A stretch of 64,000 nt of DNA, taken from positions 7,527-71,526 of the forward strand of contig CAYTMV010000004.1 in assembly GCA_964439015.1 (NCBI GenBank), given 5' to 3'. The stretch comes from Gemmobacter sp964439015 (GTDB lineage: Bacteria; Pseudomonadota; Alphaproteobacteria; Rhodobacterales; Rhodobacteraceae). The position numbers and the translations under genes are program-made. Below, in pieces: positions 1 through 8,503 of the stretch (position 1 is the stretch's first letter; each line of letters opens with the position of its first letter). The notes below the pieces were generated by a model. The model did no database searches, was not told the DNA's origin, and saw nothing but the letters and a program-made list of their open reading frames with translations.

Positions 1-896
1 AGGCCGTGGTTTCTGCCGCGCAGGCGCTGATGCTGGGCGATGCCGATTTCGCGCTGGCCGGTGGTGCAGATGTGATGAGCCGCGGCCCGCATATCCTGCC
101 CGCTGCACGGTTTGGGCAAAAGATGGGCGATGTCTCGGGCATCGACATGATGGTCGGCGCCCTCACCTGTCCGATGGGGACGGGGCATATGGGTGTGACC
201 GCGGAAAATGTCGCGGCCGAGCAGGCCATTTCCCGCGCCGATCAGGACGCCTTCGCGCTGGAAAGCCAGCGCCGCGCAGCGGCGGCGATTGCTGCAGGCC
301 ATTTCCAGTCCGAGATCGCGCCCTATGAGGTGCCGTCGCGCAAGGGGCCCGTGGTGTTTGACACGGACGAGCATCCCAAGGCCACCACGCTTGAGGCGCT
401 GGCAGGCCTGAAACCGGCTTTCCGCAAGGATGGCAGGGTGACGGCGGGCAACGCCTCGGGGATCAATGACGGGGCGGCGGCGCTGGTGCTGGCGCGGGCC
501 GATGCGGCACAAGCGGCGGGGCTGAAGCCGCGCGCCCGGCTGCTGGGCTATGCGGTGGCGGGGGTTCCGGCCCGGGTGATGGGCTATGGGCCGATCCCGG
601 CCGTTCAGGCGCTGCTGGCGCGCACGGGCCTGACCCTCGGCGATTTCGACCTGATCGAGTCGAACGAGGCCTTTGCCGCGCAGGCCATCGCGGTCAATCG
701 CGGGCTGGGGCTGGACCCGGAAAAGGTGAACCCCGATGGTGGCGCGGTGGCATTGGGCCATCCGGTCGGCGCGACCGGCGCGATCCTGACCGTCAAGGCG
801 CTGCACGCGCTGGAGCGCAAGGGCCAGCGGCGCGCCATCGTCACCATGTGCATTGGCGGCGGCCAGGGCATCGCGCTGGCGCTGGAGCGGATCTAA
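1..896 (+). CDS. Thiolase (acetyl-CoA C-acetyltransferase family), 3' part only
   Basis: C-terminal roughly three quarters of a thiolase cut by the window edge; the reading phase has codons starting at base 3. The product condenses two acetyl-CoA to acetoacetyl-CoA or cleaves 3-ketoacyl-CoA. Visible family signatures are NEAFA (about 661-675), the active-site His block GHPVGATGA (about 756-782) and the second catalytic Cys in CIGGGQG (about 849-869). The acylated Cys of the family would lie just before base 1, since the family block that follows it (VSAAQAL) opens the window. A biosynthetic (phaA-like) and a degradative role cannot be told apart from this part. The stop overlaps the end of convergent pbpC by 4 nt. 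Confidence 0.93.
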   Translation, partial: AVVSAAQALMLGDADFALAGGADVMSRGPHILPAARFGQKMGDVSGIDMMVGALTCPMGTGHMGVTAENVAAEQAISRADQDAFALESQRRAAAAIAAGHFQSEIAPYEVPSRKGPVVFDTDEHPKATTLEALAGLKPAFRKDGRVTAGNASGINDGAAALVLARADAAQAAGLKPRARLLGYAVAGVPARVMGYGPIPAVQALLARTGLTLGDFDLIESNEAFAAQAIAVNRGLGLDPEKVNPDGGAVALGHPVGATGAILTVKALHALERKGQRRAIVTMCIGGGQGIALALERI

Positions 897-2938
897 CGCA
901 GTCGCAGACGCACGCGGGCCGACCGGCCCGCGGCGTCGATCACGCTCAGCGTGACAAAGCCGCGCGCGGTCAAGGGCAGCACAGCTTCGGCATCGGGCAA
1001 GCCGCTGGCCAAAAGCGCGCCATCCATCAGCCAGGCGAAGGGGGCGGTGCCGCCCTCGACCCGGACTTTCAGACCCTGCGCCAGCAACTCGACCTCGGCC
1101 CCGTCGGGCGGGAAGGCAACCTTGGGCGCGCCCGTATCGGTGAAAGCGGCTGACCGGCTGCGAAAGCGTTGCAAGGGCTGTGGCAGCTGCGCGTTCGAGA
1201 CCAGCAGCGTCGCGGCCGGCGCGGGCGGCAGGGGCGCCAAGGCCGGTGCCACCCGGCCAAAGGCGCGAAACAGCACCGGTGCCGCCAGATCGGCACCAAA
1301 GGCCCCCGGCACCGGCGTGCCATCGGCGCGGCCCAGCCAGACCCCGATCACATGCGCGCCGTCAAAGCCGATCGCCCAGGCGTCGCGGTGACCGTAGGAT
1401 GTCCCAGTCTTGTAAGCCAGCCGGTTTTCCGGGGCGCCCGGCGGGGGCGGCAGGCCGGAAAGGATATCCGCCACCTGCCACGCCGCGACGGATGAGACGA
1501 CACGCGCGCCCTCCACGCCGTCCCCTGTCTCGTGGCGCAGCGGCAAGGCCACGCCGCCCCGCGCCAGCATCGCGTAAAGCTGCACCATGTCTTCCAGCGT
1601 CACGCCCACCCCGCCCAGCGCCACCGCAAGCCCCGGCTTGGTGCCGTCCAGCACCGGTTTCATCCTGGCCTGCTCCATCGCCGCAATCAGCCGGGCCGGG
1701 CCGAAAGCATCGGTCAGCAGCACAACCGGGATGTTCAGCGATTGCTGAAGCGCCGTCCGCAGCCGTACCGTGCCGCGAAACCGTTTGTCGAAATTCTGCG
1801 GCGCATAGCTGCCAAAGCTGACCGGCCGATCCTCGATCAGGGTTTCGGGATGGGCCAACCCCTCGTCAAAGGCCAGCGCATAGACCAGCGGCTTCAGCGT
1901 CGATCCGGGCGAGCGCAGCGCCTGTGTCATGTCCACGAAGCCCTGCCGCGCATCGGCCTGAAACCCTGCCGATCCGATCGAGGCCAGCACCTCGCCCGAG
2001 CGGTGATCGGCGACCACCAACGCGATCTGCAACCGCTCGCCCTGCCCCGCCACCACCTCGGCGGCCAGGCCTTGCAGCGCGGTCTGCAAGCCACGCTCCA
2101 GCGTCAACTGGTGGCGTGGGCGGTCGGGATGCAGCAGGCGCATCCGGTCTGCCAGATGCGGGGCCAGCATCGGCACCGGACGGCGCACGGTGGGCACCGG
2201 CTCGCCCCGGGCGTCCGAGGCCTCCTCGGCGGTCAGCACGCCATCCCGATGCGCGCGCGCCAAGACCCGCTCGCGCGCGATACCGGCAGCGCCCGGATGG
2301 CGGTCTGGCCTGCGGCTTTCCGGTGCCTGCGGCAGGGCCACCAGCAGCGCGGCCTCGGCGGGGGTCAGGCGGCGCGGCTCTTTGCCAAACCACGACAGCG
2401 AGGCCGCGCGCACCCCTTCCAGATTGCCGCCAAAGGGCGCGAGATGCAGGTAAAGTTGCAGGATCTGCCGCTTGTCCAACCGCCGCTCCAGCGCCAGCGC
2501 AAGCCGGGCCTGCCGCAGCTTGCCCGCCATCTGTCCGGTGCCCGAATCCTCCAGCAGCCGCGCCACCTGCATGGTCAGCGTCGATCCGCCCGAGATCACC
2601 CGCCCATGCCGCAGCGCCTGCCAGCCCGCCCGCAGCACCGCCCGTGCATCCACACCGGGATGTGACCAGAAACGCCTGTCCTCAAAGGCCACCAGCATGT
2701 CGAGATAGCGCGGATCGACGGCCGACAGCTCGACGGGCATCCGCCAGCGGCCATCGGCAACGGTATAGGCACGCAGCAATTGCCCGTCTCGGTCCACGAC
2801 CTCGACCGAGGTTTCAAGCGTCAAGGGCGGCAGATCGGTTGCAGCGATCCAATCGTCAAACCGGTCACGCGCCAGTGCCGCCAACCACAGCGTCAGCGCC
2901 AGCGCGATCAGCCAGCGGGCAGGCCGTTCATTCGGCAA
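893..2938 (-). CDS. pbpC: Penicillin-binding protein 1C
   Basis: Bifunctional class A peptidoglycan synthase of 681 residues, anchored in the inner membrane by a helix at about residues 9-22. A GT51 transglycosylase domain follows (about 45-225, with EDRRFW near residue 86 and GGSTLTMQ near 117). The transpeptidase domain has STLK near residue 340, an SLN motif and KTGTS (about 1396-1410). A C-terminal beta domain typical of PbpC ends the protein. The most upstream in-frame start is TTG at 2938, inside the last codons of the macroglobulin gene (11 nt overlap), preceded by AGGTGA; no ATG sits nearby in frame. The pbpC/macroglobulin pairing matches E. coli pbpC-yfhM. Gene identity is secure, start less so. 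Confidence 0.93.
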   Translation of the reverse strand: MPNERPARWLIALALTLWLAALARDRFDDWIAATDLPPLTLETSVEVVDRDGQLLRAYTVADGRWRMPVELSAVDPRYLDMLVAFEDRRFWSHPGVDARAVLRAGWQALRHGRVISGGSTLTMQVARLLEDSGTGQMAGKLRQARLALALERRLDKRQILQLYLHLAPFGGNLEGVRAASLSWFGKEPRRLTPAEAALLVALPQAPESRRPDRHPGAAGIARERVLARAHRDGVLTAEEASDARGEPVPTVRRPVPMLAPHLADRMRLLHPDRPRHQLTLERGLQTALQGLAAEVVAGQGERLQIALVVADHRSGEVLASIGSAGFQADARQGFVDMTQALRSPGSTLKPLVYALAFDEGLAHPETLIEDRPVSFGSYAPQNFDKRFRGTVRLRTALQQSLNIPVVLLTDAFGPARLIAAMEQARMKPVLDGTKPGLAVALGGVGVTLEDMVQLYAMLARGGVALPLRHETGDGVEGARVVSSVAAWQVADILSGLPPPPGAPENRLAYKTGTSYGHRDAWAIGFDGAHVIGVWLGRADGTPVPGAFGADLAAPVLFRAFGRVAPALAPLPPAPAATLLVSNAQLPQPLQRFRSRSAAFTDTGAPKVAFPPDGAEVELLAQGLKVRVEGGTAPFAWLMDGALLASGLPDAEAVLPLTARGFVTLSVIDAAGRSARVRLRLR

Positions 2939-5900
2939 TCGTCACCTGCCCGGCCGCCCCCGTGGCGCGATAGTCGGGGCGATACATGTCCTCGACCGAG
3001 GCCGCCGGATGATGGAACCGCCCCGGCGAGACCGCGCGCACCACATAGGCAAGCCGCACCGTATCGCCATAATTGTCCAGCGCGGTGACAAAGCGATCCT
3101 GACGGAACTCGCTATGGGCCACCATGTCGGTCAGCCCCAGCCATTCCAGCCGGGCGATCGAGCCGCCGGTCAACAGGTTGGGATTGTCGATCTCGAAGCC
3201 CGCCGGCAGCGGATCAGCCACGATCAGACGCGCCTCGGCCTTGTCGGTGGGCGTGACCTCGATCACCGTCACCAGCCGGTCGCCGACCTTGATACCCTCC
3301 AGCGTCGTCTCCTTGCCCTCCAGCGTGTAATAGCTGCGCCGGATCGCGTATCCGTTGCCCTGGGCCGGCGCGGCCCGATCAGGGACGCCAAAGGTGGTGA
3401 CGGTCAGCGTGGTTGCGGCATTGCTGCCATTGACCACCACAGTCGGCGCGCCATCGCCCTGCAACAGCCGCACCAACGGCCCGTCCGGCGCGACACCGTT
3501 CAGGGTGATGCCCGCCCCGCCCGGATCAGCCAGCAGCGCCTGCGCGGCCATCAGCGTCCAGGCGGCCTCTTGGGTCGAGGCATTGCCACCCGCTCGCATC
3601 ATCCGCGTGACCAGCGCCTCGCGATTGACCGCGTTCGATCCGGCCTCGGCCGCCAGTGCCAGCAGCCCCGCCGCATCGCGGGCATGGGTGCCGTAATCGG
3701 CGCGCCACAGCCGCGCCTCTTGCGCGGGCAGCGCCTCGAGCGCACGAACGGCGCGGGCAAACATCGCATCCGCCCGGGTCTGGTCGCCATAGGCCGCCAG
3801 CGCCGCGCCCAGTTGCGCCTGCGCCAAGGGCGTCGCAAAAGCATCGCCCTTCACATCGGCATAATAGCGCAGGTCGCCGACCGCCGCGCCGCCCTCACGC
3901 GCCAGCACCAGCAGCGCATAGGCCAGCGCCTCGCCACCGCGATCGAAATCCGCGTGGTAGTTCACCTGATTGCGCAGATTGTCCAAGGCGCGGCGGAAGG
4001 CCTGATCGGGCACCGCATGGCCCTGGGCACGGGCGCGCGACAGGAAATCGGTTACATAGGCATCCAGCCACATGTCGCCCGACATCGCGGACCACAGGCC
4101 AAAAGCCCCCTCGGCCGTCTGGTTCTGCAACACCTCGCGCACGGTTTCGGAAATGCGGGTCTCGATCAGGGCGGCGTCGGCCAGGCCCATCGCCTGCGCC
4201 ACCTGCGACAGATAGAGCAACGGCATGGCGCGCGACGTCATCTGCTCGGTGCAGCCATAGGGATAGGCCGACAGGGACGCCAGCATCCCCGGCACGTTCA
4301 GCCGGGCCATCGGACCGATCGCCAAGGTGGCCCGCGCGGTGCCGGGGCGAAAACCGTCAAAGGCCGCCTGATCGAAGGTAAACTCCTGCCCGGGCGCCAG
4401 ATCGAGGCGGGTCATCCGCAACACCTCGGGGTCGTTGACCTGCACCGGCAGCACCAGATCCTTTTGCAGCAGCTTGCCGTCGGGCGTGGTCATCCGCACC
4501 ACCAGCCGCGCCAACCCTTCGCCCGTTGCGGTGATCGGGATCTCGAACACCGCGCGCGCGCCTTCTGCCAGATCAAAGCCCGAGGGCACCGGCCCCAGTT
4601 TCACCCCCTCGGCCGTCACGTCCAGACTGACCCGCCCTGCCGGGCCCGAGGCATGGACCGCCTCCAGCAACAACCGGCTGTCATCGCCCGGCGCCATGAA
4701 TCGCGGCAGGCTGGCGGTTATCACCACCGGATCGCGCACCAGCACATCTGCACTGGCCTGCCCGACGCCCTTGCCGCTCCAGACCACGGCCATCAGCTTG
4801 ACCTGACCGTTGAAGGCCGGCAGGTCAAAGCGGGTGCGGGCATAGCCATCGGCGCCCACCTCCAGCGGGCCAGAGAAATAGGCCAGCAATTCCTCGGTCG
4901 GCGGCGGCCCCTCCAGCCGCGCTTGCGCGCCGGCATCACCGCCCGAACGCACGGTGCCCTGCGCGCCGGTCAGCCCGTCGATCAGCCGGCCGTAGATGTC
5001 GCGAATGCCCACGCCCAGCTTGCGCTGGCCGAAGTAATGGCCGGCAGGATCGGGCGGCGTAAAGCGGGTCAGGTTCAGGATGCCCTGATCCACTGCCGCA
5101 AGCGTCACAAAGGCACTGTCGCCCGCCGCCACGCCCTCGACCTTGACCGCAACGTCCAGCGGACCGCGTGGCGCAGCCTCGGCAGGGGCTTCAATGACAG
5201 CCTTCAGCGCCCGCGCGCCGGGGTCGATGGCAGCGTGGGTCAGGCCCAGCGCGCGCGACGGGTTGCGCCCTGCCGCCGCATCCATCGACCGGATGACCGA
5301 GGCCGTGACATAGACGCCCGCGCCCCACTCATCGGTCACCGGCAGGTCGATCAGGTTTTCGCCCTCGGTCACCTGCACCGCCTGCATCGCCACGACCCGG
5401 TTCGACAGCACCGTGACCAGCGCCGTGCCGGCAGCACGCGGCACCAGTCGCAGCCGCGCGGTTTCGCCCGCGCGATAGGCGGGCTTGTCCAGAGACAACT
5501 CCAACGTATCCGGCGTGGCGCTGGCATCGGCGGGGGCATACCAGCCCGCCCAGAAGGTCAGCGAACTCATGCCTTCCGGCCCCTTCACGGCCAGCTCGTA
5601 TTCGCCCCATGTCACAGGCGCGGCAATCGCCACCGCCTGCGCGCCGCTGCGGGCCTGACCATCGGCAACCGGGGTCCGCGTCGTCACCGGCTCCCACGAC
5701 CAGTTGCCATAGGCTTGATACCATTGGTAATCGGTCTCGATCCGGGTCAGCTGCCAGGTGACATCCTGCGCCAGCGGTTTTCCGTCCGGGCCGACCACGA
5801 TCAGGTCAAACCGCGCCTCGGCCCCTTCGGCCACCACACCGTCGAACAGCGGCTTGATCCCGATCAGCGGCGCGCCTGGGGTCAGCGGCTGAACCAGATC

Positions 5901-8348
5901 CCGCTCCACCGGCCGGCCCGAGCCTTCGGCCACACGCAGCACGACCTGCGCCTCCAGCGGGCGGGACGGATCATCGACCTGCGGCAGGGCGGCCTGAAAC
6001 GCGGCATGTCCCTTGGCGTCGGTGCGCAACCCAGCCGGCAGCGACTCGATCCTTGCATCGAAGGGCTTGTCATGGCGGCCAAAGACATAGCCGGGCCATC
6101 CCTTCAACGCCTCGGCCGCGCGCAGCACCACCTCGCCTTCGATCGCCAGATCGGCACCCGCAGCCCCGAACAGATAATCCGCCTGCACCTCCAGATCCGC
6201 CATCTGCCCCAGACGCAGATCACCGCCCTTCCGGCTGATCGCAAAATCGATCCGCTCGGGCAGGAAATCCTCGACAAGGAAGGTGCGGCTGGCCAGCGGA
6301 CCCGCGGTCAGATCGGCAAACAGCTCCAGCTTCCAGACCCCCCGCGGCGCGCTGCCGGCAATGGGCTGGGCGTGGACATAGCCCCCCTGCCGGTCAGTCA
6401 ACACCGCGCGCGCGTATTCGACGCCATCCGGCCGGCTGACTACCGCGGTCAGCGGCAGGCCCGCAACCGCGGAAGCCTGCGGGTCCCGCGCCAGCGCCGT
6501 GACATTTACCACCTCACCGGCGCGGTAAGCCCCGCGGTCGGTGGTCAAGAACACATCGACCGGCGGCGCGGCCTCGCGCCCCTCGACGCCGCGGTCGGAC
6601 AGATCGAACTCAGGATCGGTCAGCGACAGGAAGGCGATGTCGGCCTCGCCCTGCCGTGCTACCACCATGGCCGGCGCGGCCGCCCCGGTCCCGCGGGCCA
6701 GACCTGCAGCAAACACCGCGTGGCCTGTATCATCCGTTACCGCCTCGCCCAGGACGGCATTTGCGCGGCTGACCAGTTGCACCGCCACGCCCGCCTTGGG
6801 CTGCGCATCGCCAAGTCCAAGCGCAAAGACATGCAGCCCGTCCACGCCCGAAAGCGTGGTCAGCCCGAGGTCGGAGACCACGAACCATTGCCACGCCGCT
6901 GGAATGACATAGGGGTCGACGCCCGGCACCGTCGCCCTCAGTGCATAGATGCCAGCCGGTCGATCCTTCAACGCCGCATCCAGCGGCAAGCGGGTGGTGA
7001 TGTCACGATTGACCTCCATCCCCACATCGGCCGTGCCCTGCCAGACCTGCTGGCCCATCTCGGAGGTAAAGGTCTCGGCCGCATAGTCCGGCATCGGCGC
7101 ACCCAGCCAGCCGTTCTGCACCGCGCGGATCAGGTTGCGATCCGAGACCTGAAACAGCGTCAGTTCCAGCGCCTCGGTGTTGACCGTCTCGACCGGCAAG
7201 GCCGCAGCCCCTGCAGCCGGCAGCACATAACCCCGGCCCGGAAACCGCGCGCCCGGCGCACGGTCACGCACATAGGCCGTGATCGGGACTGACTTCAGCA
7301 ATGTCTGCCCATCCGCCGCCGGCAGCCCCTCGCGCAGGGTCACAGTCAGCCGCTGGCCATGGGTGATCCCCTCGACACACAACTGCCGATCACCCGAGGC
7401 GACCACGGTCAGACCCGGTTCCGGCAGTTGCACGAATTTGGCGTAATCCTCGCCTGCGGCCAGGGATTCAGACAGGGTGACGCAAAGACGCGGGCGCGCG
7501 GTATCGGCCTGAACCTGATGCTCCATCACCCGGAAGCCATATTTGGCCGCCGCCTTGGCCAAACGTTCGGCGGTATCGTCGCGGTGCTGCAGATCCTGCG
7601 CCAGTCGCAAGGCCTTGACGGTTTCGCGGCCACGGCCCTGCCCTTCCAGCGCCGTGCCCATGGTCAACAGCAGCGAATGGCGCATCGCCTCGCGCCCGGC
7701 CCGCAGGTAGCCGTTTATGCTGGCCGACAAAGCCTCGGCGCGCAGTTGATCCCGGCGCTCTTGGTCTGCCCGCGCCATCTGCAGCGACAGGCGCGCATAG
7801 TCCAGCCAAAGCTCCGGCCGGTCGGTCAGCACCAGCGCCGCGCCGGTCAGATCCCGCGCCACCCCAGGATCGCCGTCCTTTTCGGCCTGTCGCGCCGCGC
7901 CGAGATAGTCGTCCAGCGCCCGCCCATCCAGCGGCAGGCGGTTCGGCAAGGCAAAGGCGGCCTGAGAGGCCTCGGCAAACTCGTGATACATCAGAAAGGA
8001 CAGTTCGGCGCGGCGATCAGCGGCCGCCCCTCTGGCCTTCGGCGCCAACGCAACCAGTTGCCCCGACAAGGCGCCTTGGTAAAACGCCGCTTCACCTGCC
8101 GAAGACTTCGGGAAACAGGCGCCGTTGCGACTGTTGAAGGTAAAGGCCACACAGCGCGAATCGGCCAGACAGGCGCGCTCGCACCCTTCCAGGGACGTGT
8201 CGAAAATCTTGGTGATGTCACCGCCCGGAAGGTCGGCGTCGCGCGTCAGGATGACACGCCGTTCCGGCAGGAGCGTCTCGGTTGCCGTCTGCGCCGTGGC
8301 CATCGGGCTTGCGAGAAAGGCCAGAATGGCAAGGATCAGCCCGCGCAT
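2928..8348 (-). CDS. Alpha-2-macroglobulin family protein with N-terminal PAN/apple domain
   Basis: Giant secreted protein of 1806 residues. ATG at 8348 is chosen because GGAG lies 7 nt upstream and it opens with a clear signal peptide (MRGLILAILAFLASPMATA). After it comes a Cys-rich PAN/apple-like segment (about residues 35-95: EGCERACLADSRCVAF). The MG domains follow, and then the thioester motif CTEQ at Cys1366-Gln1369 inside a PYGCTEQ context, with the complement-like alpha-helical domain behind it. Bacterial macroglobulins trap proteases covalently through this thioester after bait cleavage and are thought to work with PbpC in repairing peptidoglycan after attack; here the two genes overlap. 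Unlike E. coli YfhM there is no lipobox Cys, so the protein may be soluble in the periplasm (inference). Confidence 0.92.
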   Translation of the reverse strand: MRGLILAILAFLASPMATAQTATETLLPERRVILTRDADLPGGDITKIFDTSLEGCERACLADSRCVAFTFNSRNGACFPKSSAGEAAFYQGALSGQLVALAPKARGAAADRRAELSFLMYHEFAEASQAAFALPNRLPLDGRALDDYLGAARQAEKDGDPGVARDLTGAALVLTDRPELWLDYARLSLQMARADQERRDQLRAEALSASINGYLRAGREAMRHSLLLTMGTALEGQGRGRETVKALRLAQDLQHRDDTAERLAKAAAKYGFRVMEHQVQADTARPRLCVTLSESLAAGEDYAKFVQLPEPGLTVVASGDRQLCVEGITHGQRLTVTLREGLPAADGQTLLKSVPITAYVRDRAPGARFPGRGYVLPAAGAAALPVETVNTEALELTLFQVSDRNLIRAVQNGWLGAPMPDYAAETFTSEMGQQVWQGTADVGMEVNRDITTRLPLDAALKDRPAGIYALRATVPGVDPYVIPAAWQWFVVSDLGLTTLSGVDGLHVFALGLGDAQPKAGVAVQLVSRANAVLGEAVTDDTGHAVFAAGLARGTGAAAPAMVVARQGEADIAFLSLTDPEFDLSDRGVEGREAAPPVDVFLTTDRGAYRAGEVVNVTALARDPQASAVAGLPLTAVVSRPDGVEYARAVLTDRQGGYVHAQPIAGSAPRGVWKLELFADLTAGPLASRTFLVEDFLPERIDFAISRKGGDLRLGQMADLEVQADYLFGAAGADLAIEGEVVLRAAEALKGWPGYVFGRHDKPFDARIESLPAGLRTDAKGHAAFQAALPQVDDPSRPLEAQVVLRVAEGSGRPVERDLVQPLTPGAPLIGIKPLFDGVVAEGAEARFDLIVVGPDGKPLAQDVTWQLTRIETDYQWYQAYGNWSWEPVTTRTPVADGQARSGAQAVAIAAPVTWGEYELAVKGPEGMSSLTFWAGWYAPADASATPDTLELSLDKPAYRAGETARLRLVPRAAGTALVTVLSNRVVAMQAVQVTEGENLIDLPVTDEWGAGVYVTASVIRSMDAAAGRNPSRALGLTHAAIDPGARALKAVIEAPAEAAPRGPLDVAVKVEGVAAGDSAFVTLAAVDQGILNLTRFTPPDPAGHYFGQRKLGVGIRDIYGRLIDGLTGAQGTVRSGGDAGAQARLEGPPPTEELLAYFSGPLEVGADGYARTRFDLPAFNGQVKLMAVVWSGKGVGQASADVLVRDPVVITASLPRFMAPGDDSRLLLEAVHASGPAGRVSLDVTAEGVKLGPVPSGFDLAEGARAVFEIPITATGEGLARLVVRMTTPDGKLLQKDLVLPVQVNDPEVLRMTRLDLAPGQEFTFDQAAFDGFRPGTARATLAIGPMARLNVPGMLASLSAYPYGCTEQMTSRAMPLLYLSQVAQAMGLADAALIETRISETVREVLQNQTAEGAFGLWSAMSGDMWLDAYVTDFLSRARAQGHAVPDQAFRRALDNLRNQVNYHADFDRGGEALAYALLVLAREGGAAVGDLRYYADVKGDAFATPLAQAQLGAALAAYGDQTRADAMFARAVRALEALPAQEARLWRADYGTHARDAAGLLALAAEAGSNAVNREALVTRMMRAGGNASTQEAAWTLMAAQALLADPGGAGITLNGVAPDGPLVRLLQGDGAPTVVVNGSNAATTLTVTTFGVPDRAAPAQGNGYAIRRSYYTLEGKETTLEGIKVGDRLVTVIEVTPTDKAEARLIVADPLPAGFEIDNPNLLTGGSIARLEWLGLTDMVAHSEFRQDRFVTALDNYGDTVRLAYVVRAVSPGRFHHPAASVEDMYRPDYRATGAAGQVTIAE

Positions 8349-8503
8349 CGCGATACTCCTGTCAGGATTGTGCGGACATGCTGGCACGGGCGCGCGGCCA
8401 TGTCCACTTTCGGAAAAGGTGTTCGCGACCCGTTCTCCGTTAAGCGTTGCTTCATTTAGTTGGGCAAGATTGCTGGCTCAGGGCCGAAGTCCCGAGGGCA
8501 AGG

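Noticed and set aside
3009..7292. Plus-strand open frame of 1427 codons antisense to the macroglobulin gene
   Set aside because: Its protein is His/Arg/Gln-rich with no domains and arises from GC-rich codon usage opposite a real gene with signal peptide, domains and thioester.
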